A DNA stretch of 59,556 nucleotides from CALACW01 sp002431305. Lineage in GTDB: Bacteria; Bacillota; Clostridia; Oscillospirales; Acutalibacteraceae. The DNA is taken from contig CALACW010000129.1 of assembly GCA_937890355.1 (NCBI GenBank), positions 1-59,556 on the forward strand, in the 5' to 3' direction. Of the stretch, positions 9,280 to 18,239 are shown piece by piece. Within the stretch, counting starts at the first letter, position 1; the number at the start of each line of letters is the position of its first letter. The notes beneath the pieces are model-generated. The model saw only the letters and a program-made list of their open reading frames with translations, had not been told where the DNA came from and did not search any database. Made by a program: the position numbers and the translations under genes.

Positions 9280-11166
9280 ATGAATTATATAATTATGCCT
9301 CCGGCATATACAATCAAAAACAAAGAATATTTTTTGACTGAAAAAGAAAATCGTATTTTTTCCGATGATTTATTCAAAGTAAAACAAACCGAATCAGAAT
9401 TACCGAATAACGTAATAAGGCTGACTCGAACGTGGACGAACATATCTGATTCTCGCGTTGATTTTCAGTGCACACTATATGTTAAAACCGATTTTATTCC
9501 GACGCATTACGTAATTCCGTCGGTTTCTTATAACGGCAATAATTTCGGTTCGGATAATGAGCCTAAGGGACTTACGCGCGACGGAAAACCATGGGTATTT
9601 TCCTATGAAAGAACGTCGGTTCCATCTTGCACAATATCTGAAAACGACAGTATATTTTTGTCTGTATTTGCTTCGGATTCGTCAAAAGAATCGCTGGTTT
9701 CTTCATGTTCGTTAATTAAAAATGCCGATGAAACATTTACTCATGCAGTATGGTATCCGAATATTGAACGTCCTCTGTCTTACACCGCAAAAAACGCTTA
9801 TACAAAAAATTACGAACCGAAAATTACACTCGCTCCCGGAAAAACCGTTTCTTTTGACGCTTACATTGTTACGGGAGTACCGTATTACAAAAATTTTGCA
9901 TCAGCAAACGTACAGGACATCGCTATAAAATACTTAAAATGCACAGCCGAACTGCCGGAAAACCCGGAAGAAATAAAAAATGCCTCCTTTTCTTTTGTTG
10001 ATGATTTGACAACAAAAATAAAAGAAGGAACCGTTTTGTCTATCGGTTTTTCTCCGGATGAAAACAATATTTTTACGAAACAAAATCATTTTGAAATCGG
10101 CTGGTGCGGTCAAAACGCAATGTTTGCAAGATTAATGCTTGAAGAATACGCTGAAAACGGCGATAAACATAAACTTGAAACCGCTGTCTCCATTCTCGAT
10201 ACATGGCTCAAAGCCCGATTAAACAACGGACTTATGTATATCTGCTTCGAATCAATCGGTTCTTCCTCTCATATTTCCGATATGTGTAACCTCGGTTACG
10301 CCGCCGCAGAATATGCAAAATGCTTCCGCATTGCCGAATCACTCGGTTTAAGTAAACCCGAATGGCTTGATACCGCAATCGGAATATGCTCATTTATGAT
10401 TAAGAACTATTCCGACGGCTGCGGATTCGGTAAAGCCGTTGACGCGCTTACCGGAGATTTTGTTGATACCAAAGGTACGGTCGGAGCATTTATTATTCCC
10501 GCTTTACTTGAAACATATAAAGAAACAAAAAATAAAAAATATCTGCTATGTGCAAAAAAAGCTTTTCGTTTCTATCTTACACGGGATCTTGACAATTTTA
10601 TCTGCACGGCAGGCGCGCTTGATTCCGACTGTATAGATAAGGAAACGTCATACGCTCTCATAATTTCGGGATTAGCGCTTTATGAAATCACGAATAAAAA
10701 AGAATTTTTGACAGGAGCAATAAAAGCGTCATACTATTTCTGTTCATGGATGTATCATTATGACGTTTTATACCCCGACGACAGCGAATTTACACGTTAT
10801 GGCTGGAGCACATGCGGAGGAACGAGCGTTTCGGTAACTCATCATCACATGGATCCGTGGGGAGCTTTTTGCTATGAACCGTTTTTGAGGCTCGAGCAAT
10901 ACACAGCAGACAGCACTTGGAGAAAACGCGCGGAAATGATGCTGTCGAATGCATTAAAGCTTGTTACTCTTGATGAAAACAGAAAAATTCATTCAATGAA
11001 ACGTCCGCTCGGATCACAAAATGAAGCGTATTTTCACTGCCGTTGGTTTTGGGATAAGGATAAAGAACCGACACCGGGAACAATAAATGACTGGCTCGTT
11101 TCATGGCCTTGCGCATTCAGAATTTGTGCTCTGCAAAAGTTAATTAAGAAAAGGAAAGAAAACTAA
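9280..11166 (+). CDS. Unassigned alpha/alpha-barrel protein, probably carbohydrate-active
   Basis: I do not recognise a precise family. The 628-residue protein has no signal peptide. About 225 N-terminal residues look beta-rich; residues ~250-620 show repeated amphipathic helices with aromatic, His and Cys-rich loops (EIGWCGQNAM, GWSTCGGTS, THHHMDPWG), the look of a six-hairpin (alpha/alpha) glycosidase or lyase. It lies 2 bases before a GH43 gene, so both are probably co-transcribed and act on the same polysaccharide. A D..H.. or E-type catalytic pair cannot be named with confidence. Upstream GGAG (9271-9274) supports the chosen ATG. Confidence 0.6.
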   Translation: MNYIIMPPAYTIKNKEYFLTEKENRIFSDDLFKVKQTESELPNNVIRLTRTWTNISDSRVDFQCTLYVKTDFIPTHYVIPSVSYNGNNFGSDNEPKGLTRDGKPWVFSYERTSVPSCTISENDSIFLSVFASDSSKESLVSSCSLIKNADETFTHAVWYPNIERPLSYTAKNAYTKNYEPKITLAPGKTVSFDAYIVTGVPYYKNFASANVQDIAIKYLKCTAELPENPEEIKNASFSFVDDLTTKIKEGTVLSIGFSPDENNIFTKQNHFEIGWCGQNAMFARLMLEEYAENGDKHKLETAVSILDTWLKARLNNGLMYICFESIGSSSHISDMCNLGYAAAEYAKCFRIAESLGLSKPEWLDTAIGICSFMIKNYSDGCGFGKAVDALTGDFVDTKGTVGAFIIPALLETYKETKNKKYLLCAKKAFRFYLTRDLDNFICTAGALDSDCIDKETSYALIISGLALYEITNKKEFLTGAIKASYYFCSWMYHYDVLYPDDSEFTRYGWSTCGGTSVSVTHHHMDPWGAFCYEPFLRLEQYTADSTWRKRAEMMLSNALKLVTLDENRKIHSMKRPLGSQNEAYFHCRWFWDKDKEPTPGTINDWLVSWPCAFRICALQKLIKKRKEN

Positions 11167-11168
11167 TT

Positions 11169-12182
11169 ATGAAATTAATATCGTCTGTTAAAAACTGTTT
11201 TGCATTTTTATTGTCTGTCATCGTAACAGTCTGTGCATCAATCGGAATAACACCGCCGAACATGAAATACAAGCCTGTAAATAATCCCGTTTTTCCGTCG
11301 GGCGGAGATCCGTATGTCGTCGAGAGAGACGGTGAATATTATTATTGTTATTCTCAATACAATTCCGTTTATGTTAACAAAATAGAGTCAATAGATAAAA
11401 TAACGGATGAAAATGCTTCAAAAGTATATACAGCTCCGGAGGGAACGTTATACTCATATGAATACTGGGCGCCCGAACTGCATTATATACAGGGTGAATG
11501 GTATATTTACGTTGCCGCAGACGACGGAAATAATGAAAATCACCGTATGTATGTTCTTAAAGGTACGTCACAGGATCCGACTCAGCCGTTCGAAATGCTC
11601 GGAAAAATCTCCGACTCATCCGACAAATGGGCAATTGACGGAACCGTACTTGACTTAAACGGCGATCTTTACTTTGTATGGTCGGGATGGGACGCAGACG
11701 AGGATACAGCACAGAATATATACATTGCGCACATGAGCAATCCGTACACCGTTGACTCTGAACGCGTTTTGATATCACAGCCCGAATACGACTGGGAAAA
11801 AGTCGGAGAGCCGTTTGTTAACGAGGGACCGGCAGTGCTTTTGTTTAACGGCAAATATTATATTGTATACTCTGCAAGCGGAAGCTGGACAAACGAATAC
11901 TGCCTCGGCATGCTGTCATTAACGGGAACCGACCCGCTCAACGCAGAATCATGGACAAAATCACAAAAACCTGTTTTTGAAAAAAGAGAGCGCGTCGCGT
12001 ATGGTCCCGGACATTGTTCATTTACCGTATCACCCGACGGAAATGTATGGATGATATATCATGCAAATAAAACAAAGAATACGGGGTGGTTCGGACGCTC
12101 CGTCTGGATACAGCAGATAATGTCGGACAGAAACGGAAATCCGTATTTCGGCAAACCGTCAAGATATGTGCTTTTTAAATAA
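11169..12182 (+). CDS. Secreted family 43 glycoside hydrolase
   Basis: A 337-residue five-bladed propeller enzyme. The three GH43 carboxylates can be placed: general base Asp47 in GGDPYV, the pKa-tuning Asp157 in WAIDGTV, and general acid Glu219 in VNEGPAVL. GH43 members are mostly arabinofuranosidases, xylosidases and arabinanases, so hemicellulose or pectin side chains are the likely substrates; the exact specificity is not readable. The first ~27 residues are a hydrophobic signal segment; the Cys at residue 22 is preceded by Val rather than Gly/Ala, so a lipobox is doubtful. It follows the barrel protein by 2 bases. Confidence 0.88.
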   Translation: MKLISSVKNCFAFLLSVIVTVCASIGITPPNMKYKPVNNPVFPSGGDPYVVERDGEYYYCYSQYNSVYVNKIESIDKITDENASKVYTAPEGTLYSYEYWAPELHYIQGEWYIYVAADDGNNENHRMYVLKGTSQDPTQPFEMLGKISDSSDKWAIDGTVLDLNGDLYFVWSGWDADEDTAQNIYIAHMSNPYTVDSERVLISQPEYDWEKVGEPFVNEGPAVLLFNGKYYIVYSASGSWTNEYCLGMLSLTGTDPLNAESWTKSQKPVFEKRERVAYGPGHCSFTVSPDGNVWMIYHANKTKNTGWFGRSVWIQQIMSDRNGNPYFGKPSRYVLFK

Positions 12183-12189
12183 TTAATCA

Positions 12190-12230
12190 AAAAAACGACT
12201 CCGATAATTAAAAATCAGAGTCGTTTTTTT
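12190..12230. terminator. Bidirectional terminator between GH43 and Rrf2 genes
   Basis: AAAAACGACTC (12191-12201) and GAGTCGTTTTT (12218-12228) form an 11-bp stem with A/T tracts on both sides. It serves the converging genes at 11169 and 12235. Confidence 0.85.
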
Positions 12231-12234
12231 CTGT

Positions 12235-12666
12235 CTAAATAACATAATCGTCCGCGCCCATTTGCATATCGATAAGATCCTGAAGAGTGACGGAGTCAAG
12301 ATATTCGTTTATAACCTTATTAAGTCCCTGCCACAGCGGAAGCGTCGGACAACGTTCGCTCCTCGGGCAGTCGATTTCCTCCCCTTCAAGACATGCAACA
12401 GGTGCGAGATTACCCTCCGTCGCTCTCAATATATCTCCGGCGGTCATTTTCTCGGGAGGTTTCGCAAGTCTGTATCCACCCTGGAATCCCCTGTTTGTTT
12501 TCAGAATTTCCGCGCGGTTTAAAATGGGTACTATCTGTTCGAGATATTTTTTTGATATCTCCTGTCTCTGCGCTATGTCTTTGAGCGCGATATATCCGTC
12601 GCCCTGGTGTTCCGCAAGGTCTAATAACATTCTCAAAGCATATCTGCCCTTGGTTGATATTTTCAT
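12235..12666 (-). CDS. Rrf2/IscR-family transcriptional regulator
   Basis: A 143-residue winged-helix regulator beginning MKISTKGRYALRML, the standard Rrf2 N-terminus. Cys92, Cys100 and Cys106 have the spacing pattern of the loop that ligates a [2Fe-2S] cluster in IscR/NsrR-type members, so it may sense Fe-S status, redox or NO. Not every Rrf2 protein with these cysteines binds a cluster; CymR-like members sense cysteine metabolism in another way. No isc or suf operon is adjacent, but a NifU-like gene lies 2 kb away. It is transcribed alone. Confidence 0.88.
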   Translation of the reverse strand: MKISTKGRYALRMLLDLAEHQGDGYIALKDIAQRQEISKKYLEQIVPILNRAEILKTNRGFQGGYRLAKPPEKMTAGDILRATEGNLAPVACLEGEEIDCPRSERCPTLPLWQGLNKVINEYLDSVTLQDLIDMQMGADDYVI

Positions 12667-12727
12667 ATTCTGTCATCCCCTAAATACTATAATACCATAT
12701 ATTTAATAGGTTTTCAATGCTTTAACA

Positions 12728-12762
12728 TAAAAACGAACCCCCGTTTTTCGGAGGCTCGTTTT
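12728..12762 (-). terminator. Terminator after the LuxR-type gene
   Basis: An imperfect hairpin (AACGA.CC.CCG / CGG.GG.TCGTT) with a T tract for minus-strand transcription, ending just beyond the stop codon at 12766. Confidence 0.6.
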
Positions 12763-12765
12763 GTT

Positions 12766-13140
12766 TTAACCGTAATCGTGATATTCGACTATCAGCTGTG
12801 ATTTCGAATTAACGCCGAGCTTTCTGTACACCGAGTTCATGTGAGTGTTCACAGTAGAGTACGAAACGCCCAATTTTTCGGCTGTGGATTTTATCGTCAT
12901 TCCTTTTACAAGCAATGAAAATACCTGAGTTTCCCTCGGAGTCAATGAGTTGAATTTTTTATCCTTTTCGCTTTGAACGTCATCCGAATGAGGATTCGTG
13001 ATAAACGATGTGTTTACGCTGACGAATTTTTTCGTCTGTACGTTCGGCTCGAAGCTTTCAAGCGGTTCTGTATCATTACGAGCCGAATCCTTCTTTTTAT
13101 CGGCTCTGGAAGAGAAAAGGCGGGTTATAACATTTGCCAT
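12766..13140 (-). CDS. Small LuxR-type helix-turn-helix protein
   Basis: A 124-residue protein. Residues ~65-120 are a GerE/LuxR DNA-binding domain (LTPRETQVFSLLVKGMT, then GVSYSTVNTHMNSVYRKLGV). The first ~60 residues are charged and look disordered, with no receiver or ligand-binding domain, so the activating signal is not in this protein. The gene starts 6 bases after the stop of the dockerin protein, so the two are probably one transcript. Role inferred: a regulator tied to that secreted protein. Confidence 0.8.
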   Translation of the reverse strand: MANVITRLFSSRADKKKDSARNDTEPLESFEPNVQTKKFVSVNTSFITNPHSDDVQSEKDKKFNSLTPRETQVFSLLVKGMTIKSTAEKLGVSYSTVNTHMNSVYRKLGVNSKSQLIVEYHDYG

Positions 13141-13146
13141 AATTGA

Positions 13147-14433
13147 TTAGTTCGCATTCTGCTCGAAATAAAACTCTGTTCTGTCATTAAATCCGGTCGT
13201 AAGAGTGAAATAATCATTAAGGTAAAGTTTAGGCAGTATGCTGATATCTATTTTCGTATTGGTCTGATCCGTTATAAGTTTATTAAAGTCAATATCCATA
13301 ATAAAATGTGAATAAACGTTTATATCGTATTTCAAATTATAATCAATATAAACAGGCTTTCCGTAATTAGGAGAAGAAGAATCATTGTTAAAGAAAAGTT
13401 TAACATACGAACCGTGGTATTTTATTGAATCAAGTTTACCTGTAATATCGCCGAAATCCTTAAAATCACCGTCCATAGCGCTGAAATCGGTATTATTGTC
13501 AAGATTCGAAATATTGAACAGTTTACCGTGATTCAATACTGTTTTATCCTCAGGAACATCAATAACCGTTTCATCCTTTAAATATACAGTTATAGAAGCG
13601 CATTTTACGTTTATAGGGCCGTAAAGAGATTTTGACGCGTCAAACGCACTGAAAAACTCAATTATACCCTCGTCATTGTCTTTATACTCAATCTTGCTGA
13701 CCTGAGACATATTTACCTTACTCGCAACTCTGCTTTCAACACCGAGAGGGAATTTTATAGTGCAGTTGCTTGCATTGATATTGACTCCGTTATTTTTAAA
13801 TATGGGAGAAATAGCGGTATCTTCGGTACGATGGTCGATAGATGTCAATTCTTTATCAAGGCTTATGCTTTCAAAATCTTCCTTTTCTTTATCAGTGAGG
13901 AAAATTCCGATAGAATCAAGAAGTTTTTTCATCTCACTGTCAAATTTTTTCGATATCTCCTTGTTATCATAGGTCTTTGACACTACGGTGCTTCTGTACG
14001 CGGCACGGACTTTCTGATTGTCGGGCTTTACGGCATTGAGAATTGTATTAAATGCGTTAAGATATGTAATATCGCTGTTATCAATTTTTGATGCAATACG
14101 CAGAACAAGACGCGCGTCGGCGGGGGTTATTCTGTTATCGGCATTCATATCACAGCGGTAATCAAACTCATTGTCATCCGGTTTCTGCTCAAGCCCCGCA
14201 GTGTATCTTAACAGCATTCTTGCGTCAGACGCGGTAACGTCCCCGCTGCCGTCGAAGTCACCCATAAACAGGCGGTCACTGCCTATATAGCTTACGGCTC
14301 TTTTTCTGTTGGAATCGGCAAGCAGAATTTCCTCCTCCGTAAAAGAAACAGGTTCGGCAGCCAAAGCTGCAAAAGGCATAAGCATACAGCCGGACAATGC
14401 CGCGGACGTAATCGCTTTAACAACATTTTTCAT
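13147..14433 (-). CDS. Secreted protein with N-terminal dockerin-type repeat
   Basis: A 428-residue protein with a signal peptide cleaved near residue 26 (FAALAA). Residues ~57-117 hold two calcium-binding F-hand loops typical of dockerin type I: D59-D70 within GDFDGSGDVTASDARMLL, and D95-D106 within CDMNADNRITPADARLVL. The remaining ~310 residues are not recognised; they are polar, with several predicted beta strands, and carry no evident catalytic motif. Dockerins bind cohesins of cellulosome-like scaffolds or simply occur as modules in Ruminococcus-like secreted proteins. An N-terminal location is less usual than a C-terminal one. GGGAGGTTG precedes the ATG. Confidence 0.75.
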   Translation of the reverse strand: MKNVVKAITSAALSGCMLMPFAALAAEPVSFTEEEILLADSNRKRAVSYIGSDRLFMGDFDGSGDVTASDARMLLRYTAGLEQKPDDNEFDYRCDMNADNRITPADARLVLRIASKIDNSDITYLNAFNTILNAVKPDNQKVRAAYRSTVVSKTYDNKEISKKFDSEMKKLLDSIGIFLTDKEKEDFESISLDKELTSIDHRTEDTAISPIFKNNGVNINASNCTIKFPLGVESRVASKVNMSQVSKIEYKDNDEGIIEFFSAFDASKSLYGPINVKCASITVYLKDETVIDVPEDKTVLNHGKLFNISNLDNNTDFSAMDGDFKDFGDITGKLDSIKYHGSYVKLFFNNDSSSPNYGKPVYIDYNLKYDINVYSHFIMDIDFNKLITDQTNTKIDISILPKLYLNDYFTLTTGFNDRTEFYFEQNAN

Positions 14434-14622
14434 AAAGACAACCTCCCGGTTTTTGCTGAAATTAATATATTTATATATATCTTATCATAAAATTTTTGTT
14501 TTGTAAACAGGGATATAAATAAATTTACTATTGAAAAAAACAATTATAACCGTTATAATATTTAAGTGGTAAAAATACATCTTATAAAATCGGATGTTAA
14601 AAACCGAAAGGAGAAATTTACA

Positions 14623-15315
14623 ATGACCTATTCTCATGAAGTAGAAACAATGTGCGTTGTTAAACAGGGTCCGAACCACGGTCCCGCTCCCATTCCCGAG
14701 GAGGGCAAATGGGTAAAAGCAAAAGAAATCACCGACATTTCCGGATTTACTCACGGTGTCGGCTGGTGCGCTCCCCAGCAGGGTGCGTGCAAGCTGTCCC
14801 TTAATATTAAGAACGGAGTTATCGAGGAAGCACTCATTGAGACTATCGGATGTTCCGGTATGACTCACTCCGCCGCAATGGCGAGCGAGATTCTCCCCGG
14901 CAAGACCATCCTTGAGGCTCTTAACACCGACCTCGTATGCGACGCTATCAACACCGCTATGCGCGAACTTTTCCTTCAGATCGTTTACGGACGTTCGCAG
15001 TCCGCATTCTCCGACGACGGACTTTCTATCGGCGCAGGACTTGAGGATCTCGGCAAGGGACTTCGTTCACAGGTCGGCACTATGTACGGCACTAAACTCA
15101 AGGGTGTTCGTTACCTTGAAATGGCAGAGGGCTATGTTACCAGAATGGCTCTTGACGAGAACGACGAAGTTATCGGCTACGAGTTCGTTTCTCTCGGCAA
15201 GATGACCGACTTCATCAAGAAGGGCGACGATCCCGCAACCGCTTACGACAAGGCAAAAGGTACCTACGGCAGATTCGCAGAAGCCGCTAAGTACATTGAT
15301 CCCCGTAAGGAATAA
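14623..15315 (+). CDS. NifU-like Fe-S scaffold protein partnered with GGGtGRT protein
   Basis: A 230-residue protein. From ~residue 40 it resembles the NifU/IscU N-terminal domain, with Cys residues in GWCAPQQGACKL and IGCSGMTHSAAMASEILPGK and later TDLVCDAI. Such proteins hold a transient Fe-S cluster, but the exact ligands here are inferred. The ATG at 14623 follows AAAGGAGA (14608-14615); an in-frame upstream start lacks a binding site. It lies 19 bases before the GGGtGRT gene, its usual partner. The function of the pair is not established to my knowledge. Confidence 0.8.
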   Translation: MTYSHEVETMCVVKQGPNHGPAPIPEEGKWVKAKEITDISGFTHGVGWCAPQQGACKLSLNIKNGVIEEALIETIGCSGMTHSAAMASEILPGKTILEALNTDLVCDAINTAMRELFLQIVYGRSQSAFSDDGLSIGAGLEDLGKGLRSQVGTMYGTKLKGVRYLEMAEGYVTRMALDENDEVIGYEFVSLGKMTDFIKKGDDPATAYDKAKGTYGRFAEAAKYIDPRKE

Positions 15316-15334
15316 GATAAGGAGGTAAACGGAC

Positions 15335-16333
15335 ATGGCATTATTTGAAAACTATGAGAGAAGAGCCGACAAAATTCTCGGCGTTCTCAAGGAATACGGC
15401 ATTAATTCTATCGAAGAATGTAAAGATATCACTCTTGCCAAGGGTATCGACTGCGATAAAATCGTAAGAGGAACCCAGCCTATCTGCTTTGAAAACGCAG
15501 TTTGGGCATACACCGTAGGCTGCGCTATCGCTATCAAAAAAGGATGCGTAAAGGCAGCTGACGCAGCCGCAGCTATCGGCGAAGGACTTCAGTCATTCTG
15601 CATCCCCGGCTCCGTTGCAGACAACCGTAAGGTCGGTCTCGGACACGGCAACCTCGGCAAGATGCTCCTTTCCGAGGAGACAGAGTGCTTCTGCTTCCTC
15701 GCAGGTCACGAATCGTTCGCAGCAGCAGAGGGCGCAATAAAAATCGCTCTTAACGCTAACAAGGTAAGAACCAAGCCCCTTCGCGTTATTCTTAACGGTC
15801 TGGGCAAGGACGCCGCTATGATTATTTCGAGAATCAACGGCTTCACCTACTGCAAGACCGAGTTTGACCCCTACACCGAGACTGTCAAGGTTGTAAGCGA
15901 GACCGCTTATTCAAACGGCGACAGAGCTAAGGTTAAGTGCTACGGCGCAGACAACGTTCCCGAGGGCGTTGCCATCATGCAACTTGAAAAAGTCGGCGTT
16001 TCCATCACAGGCAACTCGACCAACCCCACCAGATTCCAGCATCCCGTTGCCGGCACATACAAGAAATGGTGTGTTGAAAACGGCATTAAGTACTTCTCCG
16101 TTGCTTCGGGCGGCGGCACGGGCAGAACGCTTCATCCCGACAACATGGCGGCAGGTCCCTCTTCTTACGGCATGACCGACACTATGGGACGTATGCATTC
16201 CGACGCGCAGTTCGCAGGCTCGTCCTCCGTTCCCGCGCACGTTGAGATGATGGGACTTATCGGCATGGGCAACAACCCCATGGTCGGCGCAACCGTCGCA
16301 TGCGCTGTTGCTGTTGAAGAAGCAAGCAAATAA
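15335..16333 (+). CDS. GGGtGRT family protein
   Basis: A 332-residue protein containing the family-naming motif, read here as ASGGGTGRTLHPD at about residue 250. It has many glycines, several cysteines and a Rossmann-like N-terminal half (FENAVWAYTVGCAIA, GLGHGNLGKM). Members occur in anaerobic bacteria and some archaea next to a NifU-like gene, as here. No biochemical role is known to me; an Fe-S linked enzyme or carrier is a reasonable guess only. A strong AAGGAGGT precedes the ATG. Codon use is strongly biased to C-ending codons, as in highly expressed genes. Confidence 0.85.
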   Translation: MALFENYERRADKILGVLKEYGINSIEECKDITLAKGIDCDKIVRGTQPICFENAVWAYTVGCAIAIKKGCVKAADAAAAIGEGLQSFCIPGSVADNRKVGLGHGNLGKMLLSEETECFCFLAGHESFAAAEGAIKIALNANKVRTKPLRVILNGLGKDAAMIISRINGFTYCKTEFDPYTETVKVVSETAYSNGDRAKVKCYGADNVPEGVAIMQLEKVGVSITGNSTNPTRFQHPVAGTYKKWCVENGIKYFSVASGGGTGRTLHPDNMAAGPSSYGMTDTMGRMHSDAQFAGSSSVPAHVEMMGLIGMGNNPMVGATVACAVAVEEASK

Positions 16334-16363
16334 GGCACTTTATTAGGCTTAAATAAAAACATT

Positions 16364-16397
16364 TCCTCCCCTGCTTTCTGCAAGGGAGGATTTTTTT
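16364..16397 (+). terminator. Terminator of the GGGtGRT operon
   Basis: TCCTCCC (16364-16370) pairs with GGGAGGA (16384-16390), followed by seven T. Confidence 0.8.
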
Positions 16398-16426
16398 AAC
16401 GTCAAAATATTTTAATCTATATAAGC

Positions 16427-16464
16427 GAAAAGAGCCGGGACACATCACAGTCCCGGCTCTTTTC
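16427..16464 (-). terminator. Terminator of the ECF S-component gene
   Basis: A perfect 13-bp stem, AAAAGAGCCGGGA (16428-16440) with TCCCGGCTCTTTT (16451-16463). It begins right at the stop codon of the minus-strand gene and could also stop plus-strand read-through. Confidence 0.85.
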
Positions 16465-17002
16465 AAACCGATTGTTTTATTGACCTAAACCTTTTTTTGT
16501 AAAGTTTGCGGATTCCGAACTTCCAGCACAGAAGCATACCGAGAACTGCGCCGACAACCGCCTGGAGAATCTGATACGGCAGTTTCATTATCGCATACTC
16601 TGAAGTACTGTAAATGAATGCTCTGCCGAGAGAATATCCGACTACCATGATAACCGCGCCGATAGAAACGCCGATACCGGAAGCGACGGCGGGATGTTTT
16701 TTTAGAACATAACGTGAAAAAACCGAAATAACAATAGCCTGCAAGCCGTGAGTTGCAAGAGATACAAACATCGGCGCGGGATAGGAGAAAAAGTCGCCGA
16801 GGAACGCGCCGACGCCTCCGACGAGGAACGCGCCGAGAGGGTCGAGTATAATTGAGGCCACGCAGATAACAATGTCGTTAAGATAAAGATGTCCGCCGGG
16901 GACGGGAATTCCGAATGAGCTGAAAGCTACGTTCAAACCCATGAGCATCGCTGTCGTGCAAAGCCAGACAAGCGATTTCTTTTTATTGATTTTCGTTTTC
17001 AT
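16463..17002 (-). CDS. ECF transporter S component (vitamin uptake)
   Basis: A 179-residue integral membrane protein with about six hydrophobic segments and the loop pattern of ECF substrate-binding (S) components, such as GGHLYLNDIVICVASIILDP and GAFLVGGVGAFLGDFFSYP. S components bind a vitamin and dock on a shared EcfAAT module, which is not in this window. It is divergent from a MocR-type PLP regulator, an arrangement that fits a vitamin B6 transporter. The substrate is inference from context; other vitamins cannot be excluded. Confidence 0.82.
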   Translation of the reverse strand: MKTKINKKKSLVWLCTTAMLMGLNVAFSSFGIPVPGGHLYLNDIVICVASIILDPLGAFLVGGVGAFLGDFFSYPAPMFVSLATHGLQAIVISVFSRYVLKKHPAVASGIGVSIGAVIMVVGYSLGRAFIYSTSEYAIMKLPYQILQAVVGAVLGMLLCWKFGIRKLYKKRFRSIKQSV

Positions 17003-17092
17003 TCCATTATATCCTTGAAATAAGTTCTCATATTTTATACAATATAGCTGAGAATATGAAATAATCAGAATCGGAGAATTTTATATAACCAG

Positions 17093-18184
17093 ATGAAGTA
17101 TACAATCGATAAAACAAAACATCCCGCATATCTTCAAATCTACGAACAAATACGCGCCGATATTGTCGGCGGAGTATTTAAATATAATGACAAGCTGCCG
17201 TCTAAACGTATTCTGTCGGAGGAACTCGGAGTCAGCACCGTTACGGTCGAGCACGCGTACGCCCTTCTCTGCGACGAGGGATATGCAAGAGCCGAGGAGC
17301 GAAGCGGATATTATACCGCGTTCAGAAGTTCAGACGGATTTGCGGGATTTATGCAGAAAAAGGAACATAACGTTATTATTAATTCCGAATTAAAAAGAAC
17401 CCAGGACTATCCGGCGTTTTCAATATCCGTTCTAAGCAGAACAATGCGCAAAGTTTTAAGCGATTACGGCGAGGGAATACTGAAAAAATCACCGAATTCC
17501 GGCTGTATTGAATTCAGAGACGCACTTAAATATTACCTTGCAAGAAACCGCGGAATAAACGCAGAAACAGCACAGATAGTCGTAGGCTCCGGAGCCGAAT
17601 ATCTGTATTCAATGATAATATCATTGCTCGGCAGAGATAAAACATACGCGATAGAACACCCGTCGTATGAAAAAATCGAGCAGGTCTACCGAGCCTCGGG
17701 TGTAAATTACGAACTTCTGCCGTTATCCGACGACGGCATTGAATCATCGGCTCTTTCAAAAACGAACGCAGACATACTGCACACAACTCCGTACAGAAGT
17801 TTCCCCAGCGGAGTCACCGCGTCAGCGACAAAAAGACATGAATATCTGCGATGGGCAGACAAACGTGACAGATACATTGTAGAATCGGATTATGATTCGG
17901 AATTTTCGGTCTCGTCAAAGCCGACGGAAACACTTTTCTCGCTTTCAAAAAACGAAAATGTTATTTATCTTAATACATTTTCAAAAACCATTTCCCCGTC
18001 GTTTCGAGTCGGATATATGGTTCTGCCTGAGAGTCTCGTTTCACCGTTTAATGAAAAACTCGGTTTTTATTCCTGCACCGTCCCGACATTCGAACAGCTT
18101 GTCCTTACAGAGCTTTTAAACTCGGGAAATTTTGAACGGTACATAAACAAGGTAAGACGTTTCAAACGAAAAGAACAATATTGA
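17093..18184 (+). CDS. MocR/PdxR-type regulator, C-terminally shortened
   Basis: A 363-residue protein. Residues 1-75 are a GntR winged helix (YLQIYEQIRADIVGG, LPSKRILSEELGVS). From ~100 on it is a fold-type I aminotransferase-like domain with the PLP-binding Lys298 in TFSKTISPS. MocR proteins normally run about 100 residues further; here only 65 residues follow the lysine, and the stop at 18182 is not followed by the missing domain in any frame. The gene could be a remnant or a minimal form. It is divergent from the ECF S component, whose expression it probably controls. The ribosome binding site is weak (GGAG 17 bases upstream). Confidence 0.82.
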   Translation: MKYTIDKTKHPAYLQIYEQIRADIVGGVFKYNDKLPSKRILSEELGVSTVTVEHAYALLCDEGYARAEERSGYYTAFRSSDGFAGFMQKKEHNVIINSELKRTQDYPAFSISVLSRTMRKVLSDYGEGILKKSPNSGCIEFRDALKYYLARNRGINAETAQIVVGSGAEYLYSMIISLLGRDKTYAIEHPSYEKIEQVYRASGVNYELLPLSDDGIESSALSKTNADILHTTPYRSFPSGVTASATKRHEYLRWADKRDRYIVESDYDSEFSVSSKPTETLFSLSKNENVIYLNTFSKTISPSFRVGYMVLPESLVSPFNEKLGFYSCTVPTFEQLVLTELLNSGNFERYINKVRRFKRKEQY

Positions 18185-18239
18185 TATTTTTGACTGTTTC
18201 AATTATAATGATATCGGATATAAATATTCGGAGGATTTT

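Noticed and set aside
17030..17092. Repeated GAGAAT/AGAAT words between the ECF and MocR genes, a possible MocR operator
   Set aside because: Spacing is irregular and the words are short in AT-rich DNA.
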